Below the pieces are notes generated by a model. That model was given only the letters and a program-made list of their open reading frames with translations. It was not told where the DNA came from and made no database searches. DNA of 64,000 nucleotides from Micromonospora vinacea (GTDB lineage: Bacteria; Actinomycetota; Actinomycetes; Mycobacteriales; Micromonosporaceae), in contig NZ_JADOTY010000001.1 in the NCBI RefSeq assembly GCF_015751785.1, forward strand, positions 6,138,001 to 6,202,000. Reading direction: 5' to 3'. Shown one piece after another: positions 17,326 to 26,520 of the stretch. Both the position numbers and the translations under genes were made by a program. Each line of letters starts with the position of its first letter. Within the stretch, counting starts at the first letter, position 1.

Positions 17326-18918
17326 ATGAGAAGACGACTGATCATGTTGATGGCGGCTGCCGTGCCGCTGTCGGCCGTCCTGCTGCCGATGGCGGCCGAT
17401 GCGCGCGACAGCGGCACCGTTTCCGCTACGACGTGTGCGGCGGTGCCGGTCGCCCCGCCCGCTGGCGCCACGGTCGAGTCGGTGACGGCGGTCGCGCACG
17501 CGGGCGGAACGGTCACCTTCCCCGCCGTACCCCCGCTCGACGCGCCGCCGCCGATCACCGATGTGCCGGCCTGGTGCGACATCACTGTCACCCTGACCCA
17601 CCCCGGTGTTCATGACCATGTCCAGGTCAAGGTCTCGCTGCCACAGGACCCGCGACTGTGGACCGGCCGGTTCCAGGCCATCGGCGGCAGCGCCTACCTC
17701 GCCGGTGACTTCGGCGCCCCGCTGGTCAGCGCCGTGAAGAACGGCTACGTCGCCGCCGCCACCGATGCCGGCATCGGCCAGAATCCGGCCGATGTCAGCG
17801 GCTGGGCGCTCACTGCGGCCGGCACGGTCAACACACCGCTGCTGAAGAACTTCGCCTCCCGCTCGCTGCACGACATGGCCGTCGTCGGCAAGGACGTGGC
17901 CAGGAGGTTCTACGGCACTCCGGTGCGTTACGCCTACTGGAACGGTTGCTCGACGGGAGGCCGTCAGGGCTACCAGGAGGCCCAGGACCACCCCACCGAC
18001 TTCCAGGGCATCCTCGCCGACGCGCCGGCGGTCAACTGGGACCGGTTCGCGGTCGCCACGCTGTGGCCGCAGGTCGTCTTCAACGAGGAGAAGGTCCAGC
18101 CCACCCAGTGTGAGCTGGAGGCGTTCAACGCCGCCGCGACGAAGGCCTGCGACACTCTCGACGGGGTTGCCGACGGCATCATCGACGATCCGCAGGACTG
18201 TCACTGGGACACCCGGCGGCTGATCGGTACCACTGTCGTCTGCGAGGGCAAGGAGATCACGATCTCCGCCGCCACCGCCGACGCGGTCCGCAAGATCTGG
18301 GCCGGACCGGTCTCCCCCACCGGCAAGAAGCTCTGGTACGGGCCGAACAAGGGCGCGACCTTCGACTGGTTGGCGAAGGCGGGCGAGCCGTTCACCGTCG
18401 CCGACACCTGGGTCAAGTACTTCGTGCAGCAGGATCCCTCGTTCGACACCACGAAACTGACCTACCAGCGGTTCGCACAGATCTTCCGCGAATCCCAGGA
18501 GCGCTACAACGACGTCATCGGCACCGACGATCCCGACCTGTCCGAGTTCGCCCGCGCCGGCGGCAAGCTGCTCAGCTGGCACGGCCAGGCCGACCAGCTG
18601 GTGCCCACCCAGGGCACCGTCGACTACCGCGAGCGGGTCAACCGGGTGTCCGGCGGCAACCGCCGGGTCGACGACTTCTACCGGCTGTTCCTGCTGCCCG
18701 GCGTGGCCCACTGCGGCGGCGGCCCCGGCCCACAGCCGACCGGTGAGCTGGACGCGCTGGTCGACTGGGTGGAGAAGGGTCAGGCCCCGGCCACCCTCGA
18801 CACGTCGAGCGCCGACGGCAGCGTCACCCGCAACGCCTGCCGGTACCCGCAGGTGGCCCGCTTCACCGGTCACGGCGACCCGAAGGCGGCGGCGAACTAC
18901 CGCTGCGTCATGGCCTGA
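17326..18918 (+). CDS. Secreted tannase/feruloyl-esterase family protein
   Basis: A 530-residue exported serine esterase. The signal peptide covers about residues 1-28 (ending near MAADA-RD). Family pattern of Pfam tannase: nucleophile elbow GCSTGG with Ser209, the calcium-loop sequence DGVADGIIDDP, the Asp-containing SWHGQADQLVP, and GVAHCGGGPGP with His462, next to the family's disulphide Cys. It would release phenolic acids (ferulate, gallate) or related aromatic esters from plant material outside the cell. ATG 17326 is preferred to GTG 17317 since GCGAGGG (17311-17317) then has eight-base spacing. Confidence 0.85.
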   Translation: MRRRLIMLMAAAVPLSAVLLPMAADARDSGTVSATTCAAVPVAPPAGATVESVTAVAHAGGTVTFPAVPPLDAPPPITDVPAWCDITVTLTHPGVHDHVQVKVSLPQDPRLWTGRFQAIGGSAYLAGDFGAPLVSAVKNGYVAAATDAGIGQNPADVSGWALTAAGTVNTPLLKNFASRSLHDMAVVGKDVARRFYGTPVRYAYWNGCSTGGRQGYQEAQDHPTDFQGILADAPAVNWDRFAVATLWPQVVFNEEKVQPTQCELEAFNAAATKACDTLDGVADGIIDDPQDCHWDTRRLIGTTVVCEGKEITISAATADAVRKIWAGPVSPTGKKLWYGPNKGATFDWLAKAGEPFTVADTWVKYFVQQDPSFDTTKLTYQRFAQIFRESQERYNDVIGTDDPDLSEFARAGGKLLSWHGQADQLVPTQGTVDYRERVNRVSGGNRRVDDFYRLFLLPGVAHCGGGPGPQPTGELDALVDWVEKGQAPATLDTSSADGSVTRNACRYPQVARFTGHGDPKAAANYRCVMA

Positions 18919-18931
18919 GGACACCTGAGAT

Positions 18932-18965
18932 CGGCGGCCCGGAGCGATCCCGCTCCGGGCCGCCG
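18932..18965. terminator. Bidirectional terminator between tannase and TetR genes
   Basis: A perfect 15-base-pair stem (18932-18946 with 18951-18965, core GGCCCGGAGCG) with loop ATCC sits between the two convergent stop codons. Confidence 0.85.
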
Positions 18966-18977
18966 CCGACCGGGCCG

Positions 18978-19583
18978 TCAGGCGGTGCGGGCGCTCGCCT
19001 GCAGGCGTTCGATGGTGAGGTCGAGGGCGGCCTCCAGGTGATCGATCTTGCCGGTGGAGAGCAACAGCAGTACGCCTCCCTGGATGCCCGCCAGCAACGC
19101 CGCCGAGGCGCGCTCGGCGTCCACGTCCGGGGCGATGTCCCCGGTCGACTGCATCTGCCGGATGCCCTCGGTGATCGCTGCCTGCCAGCGCCACATGAGA
19201 CCGGTCACGATCGCCTGCGCGCCGGGCGCCCGCCGGCCGGTCTGGCCGAGCAGACCGTTGAGCGGGCACTTCACCCCCTGTGCGAGGTAGCGCTCGACGA
19301 GCCGGTCGCGCCACGCCAGCCAGGCCGGCCAGGACGTCAGGTTGCTGAGCATCGGCTCCTGGTCGATGAGCACCTGGTCGGCCTCATGCTGGGCGACAGC
19401 GAGCAGCAACTCCTCCTTGCCGTCGGGGAAGTAGTGGAAGAGCTGACCCTTGCTGGTGCCGGTGTGGGCCATCACATCCTCAAGGCGCACGTCGTCGACG
19501 CCGCGCTCACGGATCTCGGCGGCGGCACCGGCGACGATCCGCGCCCGGGTCGCCTCGCCCTTGCGGGTCAACGCGCGTGTCAT
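18978..19583 (-). CDS. TetR/AcrR-family regulator
   Basis: A 201-residue TetR regulator. The N-terminal helix-turn-helix is VRLEDVMAHTGTSKGQLFHYFPDGKEELL (32-60); the C-terminal ligand domain has Cys at VKCPLNGLLGQ, as in LmrA/YxaF-like members. It is divergent from the aldo/keto reductase gene, with a near-perfect operator palindrome in between, so it most likely represses itself and that reductase cluster in response to a reactive small molecule. ATG 19583 gives the family-like start. Confidence 0.85.
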   Translation of the reverse strand: MTRALTRKGEATRARIVAGAAAEIRERGVDDVRLEDVMAHTGTSKGQLFHYFPDGKEELLLAVAQHEADQVLIDQEPMLSNLTSWPAWLAWRDRLVERYLAQGVKCPLNGLLGQTGRRAPGAQAIVTGLMWRWQAAITEGIRQMQSTGDIAPDVDAERASAALLAGIQGGVLLLLSTGKIDHLEAALDLTIERLQASARTA

Positions 19584-19640
19584 GAGACCTCCGTCACCAG
19601 CATCCGCCCTCGGCTGCCGGTCCAACCCTAGCCGCAGGTT

Positions 19641-19656
19641 TGGACTTGCAGGTCCA
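19641..19656. promoter_or_regulatory. TetR operator between the regulator and aldo/keto reductase genes
   Basis: TGGACTTGCAGGTCCA is a 16-base palindrome with one mismatched pair, centred 65 bases from the TetR start and 76 bases from the reductase start. Size and symmetry fit the TetR family. Confidence 0.65.
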
Positions 19657-19724
19657 TTTTTGGCGAGCAAAGGTCTGGAGCGCGGTCCGCCACGGGCCGA
19701 CACCACGATCGGGAGGACGCAACG

Positions 19725-20828
19725 ATGAACCACTACTACCTGCTCGGGCGGTCCGGTCTGCGGGTGAGCCGGCTGGCGCTGGGCACCATGAACTTCGGCG
19801 TCGACGGGTTCCACGCCGCGTACGGCAAGACCGAGGCGGAGGCCGAGCCGATCTTCCGCCAATACCTGGAATCGGGCGGGAACTTCATCGACACGGCGGA
19901 CTTCTACACCGCCGGGGAGAGCGAGAAGATCCTCGGCCGCCTGATCGACCGGGCCGGTGTCCGGGAACGGCTCGTGCTGACCAGCAAGTTCACCAACACC
20001 GTCGACCCGACCGACCCGAACGCCAGCGGCAACGGCCGCAAGCACATCATGCGGGCCGTGGAGGCGTCACTGCGCCGGCTCGGCACCGACTACATCGACC
20101 TGTACCTGCTGCACACCTGGGACCGGATCACCCCGGTCGAGGAGGTCGTGCACACCCTCGACGACCTGGTGCGCGCCGGCAAGATCCGCTACGCCGGCCT
20201 CTCCGACGTACCGGCCTGGTACGCCGCCCGGGCGCAGAGCTACGCCGAGGCGCACGGGCTGGCCCCGATGATCAATCTGCAGCTCCCGTATTCCCTGGTC
20301 AGCCGGGGCATCGAGGCGGAGTACGTGGCGATGGCCCAGACCATGGGCATGGGGCTCACCGCGTGGAGCCCAATCGCCAGCGGCCTGCTCAGCGGCAAGT
20401 ACCGGCGCACCGGCGACGGTCTGAGCGGCAGCGGCCGGCTGACCAATCCCGACGCCGGAGGTCGCGAGGTCAGCCCCAGCGAGTGGCAGGTCATCGAGGC
20501 ACTGGAGAGCGTGGCCGCCGACCTGGGTCGCAGCATGGCCCAGGTCGCGATCAACTGGGTCGCCACCCAGCCCGCCGTCGCCTCGGTGATCATCGGGGCG
20601 AGCAGTGCCGAGCAGGTCGGCAGCAACTTCGAGGCGCTCGACTTCGAGATCCCGGCCGACGCCCGCCGCCGGCTCGAGGAGGCCAGCGCGCCGCAGTTCG
20701 GGGGGCCTTACGTGATGTTCACCCCGCAGTACCAGTCCTGGGTGGTGAGCCCCGGTCTCGGCATCGGCGACAAGCCGGCCGGCTACACCCCGCCGGTGTT
20801 CAACGGCGCCACCCAGCCCACCAAGTGA
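19725..20828 (+). CDS. Aldo/keto reductase
   Basis: A 367-residue NADPH-dependent oxidoreductase with the AKR barrel pattern: LGTMNFG, NFIDTADFYTAGESE (catalytic Asp and Tyr), LVLTSKF (Lys) and LYLLHTWD (His), then the cofactor-binding VIIGASSAEQV near the C terminus. A C-terminal extension past residue 325 is longer than in short AKRs. It reduces aldehydes or ketones, substrate unknown. It is the first of three forward genes (reductase, SnoaL-like, quinone reductase) that look like a detoxification cluster under the TetR repressor. Confidence 0.88.
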   Translation: MNHYYLLGRSGLRVSRLALGTMNFGVDGFHAAYGKTEAEAEPIFRQYLESGGNFIDTADFYTAGESEKILGRLIDRAGVRERLVLTSKFTNTVDPTDPNASGNGRKHIMRAVEASLRRLGTDYIDLYLLHTWDRITPVEEVVHTLDDLVRAGKIRYAGLSDVPAWYAARAQSYAEAHGLAPMINLQLPYSLVSRGIEAEYVAMAQTMGMGLTAWSPIASGLLSGKYRRTGDGLSGSGRLTNPDAGGREVSPSEWQVIEALESVAADLGRSMAQVAINWVATQPAVASVIIGASSAEQVGSNFEALDFEIPADARRRLEEASAPQFGGPYVMFTPQYQSWVVSPGLGIGDKPAGYTPPVFNGATQPTK

Positions 20829-20839
20829 AGGGACCGGAC

Positions 20840-21217
20840 ATGGCACAGAGCAACGACACCCTCGTTCGTGAGTTCGTCGAGGCGTTCAACACCAGGGACG
20901 CGGACCGCCTCGTTCCCTACCTGCACCCCGATGTCGTCTTCCACGCGTACGGCGACCAGCAGGTGCGCGGCCGGGACGCGGTCGTGGAGGTGTGGCGCGG
21001 CGTCTTCGGGATGTTCGCGGAGGTCCAGTTCGCGACAGTGCACCAGGCGGTCGACGGCGACGTCGTGATCGCCGAGCAGGTCCACGGCCTCGGCCTGCCG
21101 GGCCGACCGGTGGCACCGGTCATGAACATGGCGATCTACGAGATCCGCGACGGCAGGATCGCCGCCTGGCGTGACTACACCAACCCGGAGTACGCCCAGA
21201 AGCTCGTCGCCGGCTGA
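20840..21217 (+). CDS. SnoaL/NTF2-like protein
   Basis: A 125-residue single-domain protein of the SnoaL-like NTF2 fold: LVREFVEAFNTRDADRLVPYLHPDVVFHAYG at the N terminus and the closing strand IRDGRIAAWRDYTNPEYAQK. Such proteins act as isomerases, cyclases or epoxide hydrolases, or only bind small molecules. Eleven bases separate it from the reductase stop and an AGGGACC element precedes ATG 20840, so it is cotranscribed. Confidence 0.8.
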   Translation: MAQSNDTLVREFVEAFNTRDADRLVPYLHPDVVFHAYGDQQVRGRDAVVEVWRGVFGMFAEVQFATVHQAVDGDVVIAEQVHGLGLPGRPVAPVMNMAIYEIRDGRIAAWRDYTNPEYAQKLVAG

Positions 21218-21229
21218 CCCACCCTCGTG

Positions 21230-21269
21230 CCCGCGGCCACGAACCCGCAGCCCGGGTCGTGGCTGCGGG
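21230..21269 (+). terminator. Terminator after the SnoaL-like gene
   Basis: Thirteen-base arms with one mismatch (CCCGCGGCCACGA at 21230-21242, TCGTGGCTGCGGG at 21257-21269) are followed by C6TTT. The next gene lies 36 bases further on, so read-through may feed it. Confidence 0.7.
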
Positions 21270-21305
21270 CACCCCCCTTTGCCGCACACCCCGCTGGAGG
21301 AAGAC

Positions 21306-22223
21306 ATGCGCGCCATCCGAATGCACGAGTACGGCGGACCGGAGGTGCTCCGCTACGAGGAGGCACCCGTGCCCGTCCCCGGTTCCGGTGAGGTCCTGAT
21401 CAACGTCGCGGGCGCGTCGTTCAACCCGGCGGACGCCGTCATCCGAGCCGGTGTCCTGCATCATTCCCATCCCGTCCGGATGCCGCACATCCCTGGCACC
21501 GACGTCGCTGGCACGATCGTCGAACTCGGCCCGGGTGTCACCGGCCATGCGGTCGGCGACCGGGTCATCGCGGCCCTGCCACGACCGGCGGACGGCGCAA
21601 CCGGGGAGTTCACCGTCGCTCCGGCGGCGATGGTGGTCCCCGCGCCAACGAGCATCCCGCTCGCCGACGCCGCCGCCCTGCCGATCGCCGGGCTCACCGC
21701 CTGGCAGGGCATTCACGACCACCTGCGGGTCCGGCCCGGCCAGCGCATCCTGGTCAACGGCGCGGGCGGCGGCGTCGGTCGGTTGGCCGTGCAGTTCGCC
21801 AAGCTGGCTGGTGCCACCGTCCTGGGAGTGGCGGGCCCGGCCAGCATCACGGCAGCCCAGTCGGCCGGCCCCGACCAGATCCTGGACTACACGGTCGACC
21901 GGCTGACCGAGCCGGTCGACGCTGTGTTCAACACGGCACCCATCGACGGGTCCGGCCTGAATCGGCTCGTCGCCCTCATCGAGCCGGGGGGTCGTCTGGT
22001 CTCCATCACCTCGGCCGCGGCGACGGACCGCCGCCCCGCGGTGCGCGCGATGGTCATGACCGTCCGCTGGGATCCCGCCCACCTCAACGAGATTGCCCGC
22101 CGGGTGGACGCCGACGGGATCTCGTCAGGCGTCAGCGAGCACCTCCCGATGACAGAGATCGTCGAGGTGCACCGCCGTCACGCCGCCGGCCGCCTGTCGG
22201 GCAAGGTCGTGCTCAGTCACTGA
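21306..22223 (+). CDS. Quinone-oxidoreductase-like MDR-family dehydrogenase
   Basis: A 305-residue zinc-free medium-chain dehydrogenase/reductase. N-terminal GroES-like part: MHEYGGPEVLRYEE and GASFNPADAVIRAG; nucleotide-binding part: ILVNGAGGGVGRLAVQFAKLAG. The cysteine ligands of zinc alcohol dehydrogenases are absent, which points to NADPH:quinone reductase or enoyl reductase activity. GGAGG at 21296-21300 with five-base spacing fixes ATG 21306. Confidence 0.85.
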   Translation: MRAIRMHEYGGPEVLRYEEAPVPVPGSGEVLINVAGASFNPADAVIRAGVLHHSHPVRMPHIPGTDVAGTIVELGPGVTGHAVGDRVIAALPRPADGATGEFTVAPAAMVVPAPTSIPLADAAALPIAGLTAWQGIHDHLRVRPGQRILVNGAGGGVGRLAVQFAKLAGATVLGVAGPASITAAQSAGPDQILDYTVDRLTEPVDAVFNTAPIDGSGLNRLVALIEPGGRLVSITSAAATDRRPAVRAMVMTVRWDPAHLNEIARRVDADGISSGVSEHLPMTEIVEVHRRHAAGRLSGKVVLSH

Positions 22224-22246
22224 ACGAGGGGGTCCGTTACCTGCGG

Positions 22247-24970
22247 TCAGCGGTCGCGCAGGGCCGCCGCCAGCTCCCTGCGCGACCCGATGCCGAGCTT
22301 GGTGAAGACCTTGCGCAGGTGCCACTCGACGGTACGAGGGCTGAGGAACAGCGCGGCACCGATCTCCGGGTTGGTCTGCCCGGCCACCGCTAGTCGGGCG
22401 ATCTGCGCCTCCTGCGGGGTGAGCGCGACCGGCTCACCGAGGGTCCGTTTGCGGACGGTCTCACCGGTGGCGAGCAGTTCCCGGCCCGCCCGCTCGGCGA
22501 AGCCCTCCGCGCCCATCGTGGCGAACGCCTCGTGCGCGGCACGCAGTTGAGTCCGGGCATCGGCGCGGCGATTCTCCCGACGCAACCACTCGCCGTACAG
22601 CAGTCGGGCCCGGGCCAGTTGCAGACCGAGCTGGCCACCGGTGAGCCGCTCGATCGCCTCCCGGTACCGGTCCTCAGCCCTCCCCGACGCTCCCGTCAGG
22701 GCGTCGGCGAGGGACTGCACGCCGAGCGCCCAGTCCGTGCCGGCGGCGCCGGTGCGCTCCGCGAGGCGCTCGCGGGCCTCGGCGGCCACCTCGGTCTCTC
22801 CGGCGCGGACGGCGGCCTCGACCAGCTCACCGAGCGTCCAGTTGAACACGGCGAGGTCCACGTACTCGGTCGCCTGACGCGCGGCATGCAGCGCGGCCGG
22901 ATACTGGCCGAGCCCGTTGGCCAGCACCGCCCTGGCGTAGCCGGCCAGGCCGAGCAGGCGCCCCTCGCCACGCGCGTCGGCGTCCTTGACGGTGGCGTCG
23001 ATCAGCTCCATCGCGGGCAACTCCCGGCCACGGTGGGCGGCCAGGGTGAGTGAGGCGGACGGATGCATGGCCATCCCGGTGGCCTGGCCGAGGGCATCGG
23101 CCTCGTCGACCAGGCTGGCCGCGTCGACGAACCGACCCGCGAACACCAGCGCGCCGGAGCGGAACGCCAACGCTGTGGGCAGCAGCGACAGCGCACCGGT
23201 GGCACGGGCGAAGCCGACCGCCCGCTCGGTGAGCCGGAACCAGGCGGCGTCGTCCCACACCTCGTGCGCGACCGGCCCGGCCAGCCAGAGCAGGTGCAGG
23301 TTCTCGTCCGCCGTCATCGTTTCGAGAGCCCGGCGGAGATACGGAACGGCGTGCGCGTACCCGTCGAGGGTCCATGCCGTGAGGCCGGTCAGGAACAGGC
23401 CGGCCGGCTCGTCGCCGGCCGGCACGCCGCGGGCCGCCTCGGCCGCCCGGCGCAGGTCGCCGCCAGCAAGCCGGCCCGCGTGCACGGCGGCACCCACCGC
23501 CGAGAGGTACGTGGTGCGCGCCGAGGCGCGATCCAGCTCCTCAAGCCGGCGGGCGGCCGCGAGCAGTGGTGGACCTGCCGCGTTGCCGGGGTTGAACGCG
23601 AACGCGACCTGGGCCCGCAGACGCTCCACCCCGGCCCGCTGCAACGGTTCGAGTGGACCCAACTCGGCGGCCGCCAGCAGGTCCGGAACCTGATTCAGCT
23701 CTCCCGCGTCGAGTCGGGCCCGCGCGGCACCCAGGGCGCGTGCGGCACGCGACTTCGGGTCCGGGGTGAGCGCGACGGCGCGCTCGAGGAAGGACGCGGC
23801 GGCGGACCGGCCGCCCCGGGCGAGGGCGCGACCGGCCGAACGCTCCAGTTCGGCAGCGACCTCCTCGTCCGGCCCGACGGCGGCGTGCGCCCGGTGCCAG
23901 GCGCGGCGGTCGGGGTCGTGATCCGGATCGGTCGCCTCGGCGAGCGCACGGTGCACCTCACGCAGGTCGGCGGCCTCGGCCAACCGCCAGGCGGCCGAAC
24001 GCACCAGCGGGTGCCGGAACCGCACCCTCGCCCCGAACTCGACCAGTCCCGCGGCCTCGGCCGGCGCGGCGGCGTCAGGTCCGACCCCCAACCGCTCCAG
24101 GGCGCGCCACAGCAGCGTCACGTCGCCGACCGGCTCGACCGCCGCGGCGAGCAGGAGTTGGCGGGTGTTCGCCGGAAGCGCGGTGATGCGCCGTCGGAAG
24201 CCCTCCTCCATCCGGCTCGCCAGGGGTGCTGCGGCCTGTCCGCCGAACCCGAACGCCAGCTCCGCTGGTGTCAGGCCACGTGGCAGCTCGAGCAGGGCGA
24301 GCGGGTTGCCGCGCGTCTCGGCGACGATCCGGTTTCGGACCCGGTCGTCGACCGGCCCGGGTAGCACCGAATCCAACAGCGCCCGCGCCTCCGCGGCCGG
24401 CAACCCGTCGACCCGCAGTTCCGGCAGGCTGCCGAGGATCTGTTCGTCCCCCGGGCTGCGGGAGGCGAAGACCAGCGCGATCGACTCCTCGTCCAGTCGG
24501 CGGGCGACGAAGGTGAGGATGACCTCCGACATGCGGTCCATCCACTGCACGTCGTCCACGATGCAGACCAGTGGCTGTTCCGCCGCGGCCTCGGCGAGCA
24601 GCCCAAGGACGGCGAGGCCGATGAGCAGCCCTTCCGGCGGGTCGCCGGGGCTCAGCCCGAAGGCGGTGGCGAGGGCGAGCCGTTGCGGCTCCGGCAGCCC
24701 ATCGAGGTGACCGAGCAGCGGCGCGCAGAGTTGCTGGAGCGCCGAGTACGCGATCTCGGACTCCGGCTCCACCCCGGCGGCCCGGGTCACCCGACCGGGC
24801 GACGCATGCTCGCTGAGGTAGTCCAGGAGTGCGCTCTTACCGGCACCCGCCTCGCCGCGGAGTACCAGCACCCGGCTGTGCCCGGCGCGAACGTCACGCA
24901 GGAGTCGGTCGAGCGTGTCCCGCTCGCGCCGACGTCCCCGCAGCGCGGAACCCTCGGTGTTACTCGGCAC
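22247..24970 (-). CDS. Large LuxR-family (LAL-type) ATPase regulator
   Basis: A 907-residue LAL-type transcription regulator. The N-terminal AAA-like ATPase has Walker A GEAGAGKS (39-46) and Walker B VCIVDDVQWMD (135-145); a long helical, TPR-like middle follows; the C terminus carries a LuxR helix-turn-helix (LTPQEAQIARLAVAGQTNPEIG then LSPRTVEWHLRKVFTKLG). Proteins of this class (MalT-like) respond to an inducer and ATP. GTG 24970 is chosen over a start 63 bases upstream because GGGGAGG stands five bases before it. It is flanked by VOC and quinone-reductase genes; its targets are unknown. Confidence 0.9.
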   Translation of the reverse strand: MPSNTEGSALRGRRRERDTLDRLLRDVRAGHSRVLVLRGEAGAGKSALLDYLSEHASPGRVTRAAGVEPESEIAYSALQQLCAPLLGHLDGLPEPQRLALATAFGLSPGDPPEGLLIGLAVLGLLAEAAAEQPLVCIVDDVQWMDRMSEVILTFVARRLDEESIALVFASRSPGDEQILGSLPELRVDGLPAAEARALLDSVLPGPVDDRVRNRIVAETRGNPLALLELPRGLTPAELAFGFGGQAAAPLASRMEEGFRRRITALPANTRQLLLAAAVEPVGDVTLLWRALERLGVGPDAAAPAEAAGLVEFGARVRFRHPLVRSAAWRLAEAADLREVHRALAEATDPDHDPDRRAWHRAHAAVGPDEEVAAELERSAGRALARGGRSAAASFLERAVALTPDPKSRAARALGAARARLDAGELNQVPDLLAAAELGPLEPLQRAGVERLRAQVAFAFNPGNAAGPPLLAAARRLEELDRASARTTYLSAVGAAVHAGRLAGGDLRRAAEAARGVPAGDEPAGLFLTGLTAWTLDGYAHAVPYLRRALETMTADENLHLLWLAGPVAHEVWDDAAWFRLTERAVGFARATGALSLLPTALAFRSGALVFAGRFVDAASLVDEADALGQATGMAMHPSASLTLAAHRGRELPAMELIDATVKDADARGEGRLLGLAGYARAVLANGLGQYPAALHAARQATEYVDLAVFNWTLGELVEAAVRAGETEVAAEARERLAERTGAAGTDWALGVQSLADALTGASGRAEDRYREAIERLTGGQLGLQLARARLLYGEWLRRENRRADARTQLRAAHEAFATMGAEGFAERAGRELLATGETVRKRTLGEPVALTPQEAQIARLAVAGQTNPEIGAALFLSPRTVEWHLRKVFTKLGIGSRRELAAALRDR

Positions 24971-25078
24971 GTCATCCTCCCCGGCGGAGGGTACACCGAG
25001 TGAGATCACCGATCCCGGGTCCGGCCAGCTCAAAGGGCGGCCCCCCGCGCGTCGGCTGCGCGAGGGACCGCGCGGAAA

Positions 25079-25681
25079 TCAGGCGCCGAGGCCGGCGGTC
25101 CGGGCCATGTAGTCGGCGTACCAGATCGGCCAGTCCGCGTCCTCGTGACCGAGTTCCGCCTCGTGCCGGCCGTGCGCCGCGGCGGCGTCGCGCAGGGCCT
25201 GCTCCACCTCGGGCACCGAGCCGTAGACGACGTGGGTGATCCGTCCCGGTTGCCGCGCGGTGACCTCCTGGAGGACGAAGCCGTTGCCGTCCGGGTCGCT
25301 GAACGAGGCGAACGAGCTGTACGACAGTCGCTCCGGCTGCGGGCCGGTCACCCGGTCGCGGGTGTCGGCGTGGTGGAACACGCCTCCGGCGTCGTGGAAG
25401 ACCTCGCTCACCTCGATTCCACGGGCGACCAGTTCCGCGCGGGCGGCGACCACGTCGTCCACGACGAGGTGTATCCCCTGCACCGAGCCCGGCGCGGCGT
25501 CGGACACCCCGTCACCGATGATGATCGAGGATGCCGAACCGGGCGGGGTGAAGTGCACGACGCGGAAGCCGTCCGGGGCGACGTAGTCGACGTCCTGCCG
25601 GAAGCCGACCTTCTGATAGAAGTCCCGGGCCCGGTCCACGTCCGAGACCGGCAGGACGATGACCTCGAGCTTGAAATCCAC
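25079..25681 (-). CDS. VOC-superfamily (glyoxalase-like) protein
   Basis: A 200-residue protein with a VOC domain at about 1-130: LEVIVLPVSDVDRARDFYQKVGF, FTPPGSASSIIIG, GIHLVVDDVVAARAEL and FSDPDGNGFVLQEV. A 60-residue tail (YGSVPEVEQALRDAAAAHGRHEA, ADWPIWYADYM) is an extra helical segment. Metal-dependent VOC enzymes act as lyases, dioxygenases or drug-binding proteins; specificity is open. GTG 25681 is chosen for GAGGAG eight bases upstream, giving the family-like start MDFKLEV. Divergent from the HdeD-like gene across CCCCAGGG repeats. Confidence 0.82.
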   Translation of the reverse strand: MDFKLEVIVLPVSDVDRARDFYQKVGFRQDVDYVAPDGFRVVHFTPPGSASSIIIGDGVSDAAPGSVQGIHLVVDDVVAARAELVARGIEVSEVFHDAGGVFHHADTRDRVTGPQPERLSYSSFASFSDPDGNGFVLQEVTARQPGRITHVVYGSVPEVEQALRDAAAAHGRHEAELGHEDADWPIWYADYMARTAGLGA

Positions 25682-25755
25682 GATCTTCACTCCTCTGTGG
25701 CACCGGACGCCGTTCGCCGTCCGGTGTTCACCGTCGCGCGCGGCACCCACCGGTC

Positions 25756-25859
25756 GCCCCAGGGAGATCCCCTGGCCCGCGCCCTGGGGTCACCGGCCCA
25801 GTGCGCTGAAGGCCAGTCGGTCGGAGGCCAGTGCCTCGGCCAGGGTGTCTCCCTGGGGC
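25756..25859. promoter_or_regulatory. Cluster of CCCCAGGG/CCCTGGGG inverted repeats
   Basis: GCCCCAGGGAGA at 25756-25767 is repeated exactly in inverse orientation at 25848-25859, and a third copy of the core, CCCTGGGG followed by TCACC, lies at 25782-25789. The sites fill the 245-base gap between the divergent VOC and HdeD-like genes. The same core forms the repeat before the tannase-like gene (17269-17295). Confidence 0.55.
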
Positions 25860-25926
25860 CATGCAGCGGCACGGCCGGAAGAGTCGTCTGGGTAACCGAC
25901 ACGACCGGCAGAAAGCTGACCCTCGG

Positions 25927-26466
25927 ATGTCTCCCCTCTTTCGCATCTACCTCGTCCGTGGCCTCGTGGCGATCGCCTGGGCCGCCGGATTCTCGACAGT
26001 CAGCGACTCGCTCACCGCCACCACCGTGGTCCTCCTGATCGCCTATCCACTCATCGACGTGGTGGCCTCGTTGCTCGACGCCCGCGAAGATCCCGGCACC
26101 CCGGCCCGCAAGCTGCAGATCTTCAACACCACGCTCAGCGCCCTGGCGGCACTCGCCCTGGGACTGGCGGCCAGCAGCGGGATCGGCGCCGTACTCTTCA
26201 CCTTCGGCGTCTGGGCGATCGTCTCCGGCGTGGCCCAGTTCACCGTCGCCATCCGCCGCAACAGCCCGGAACTCGGCCGCCAGTGGCCGATGCTGGTCGC
26301 CGGCGCCCTCTCGGTCATCGCCGGCGCGACCTACCTGCCCGCTGCCCTCGGCGCGGAGCCGAGCCTCAGCATGCTGATCGTCTACACCGCGGCCGGCGGT
26401 GTCTTCTTCGTCCTGCAGGCCGCGAGCCTCGCCTGGCGGCAGCGCCGACAGACCGTCCGGGCATGA
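25927..26466 (+). CDS. HdeD/DUF308-like small membrane protein
   Basis: A 179-residue integral membrane protein with about six hydrophobic segments, in paired arrangement (LVRGLVAIAWAAG, TTVVLLIAYPLIDVVASLLD, LSALAALALGLAASSGIGAVLFTFGVWAIVSGVAQFTVAI, WPMLVAGALSVIAGATYLP). The YPLIDVVASLLDAR and FGVWAIVSGVAQF stretches resemble the two DUF308 repeats of HdeD-like proteins. Function unknown; acid or stress roles are described for E. coli HdeD. The ATG at 25927 has no clear ribosome-binding site. Confidence 0.65.
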   Translation: MSPLFRIYLVRGLVAIAWAAGFSTVSDSLTATTVVLLIAYPLIDVVASLLDAREDPGTPARKLQIFNTTLSALAALALGLAASSGIGAVLFTFGVWAIVSGVAQFTVAIRRNSPELGRQWPMLVAGALSVIAGATYLPAALGAEPSLSMLIVYTAAGGVFFVLQAASLAWRQRRQTVRA

Positions 26467-26472
26467 CCGACC

Positions 26473-26512
26473 GACGCCGTGATGGCAGGGGCTCACCTGC
26501 CACCACGGCGTC
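26473..26512. terminator. Bidirectional terminator between HdeD-like and hydrolase genes
   Basis: Seventeen-base arms with a single mismatch (GACGCCGTG then TGGCAGG on the left, complementary on the right) and a 6-base loop, lying between two convergent stop codons. Confidence 0.8.
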
Positions 26513-26520
26513 GTCGACCG

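Noticed and set aside
17269..19314. A 681-codon reverse open frame covering the tannase and part of the TetR gene
   Set aside because: It crosses two convergent real genes and their terminator; only shadow composition.
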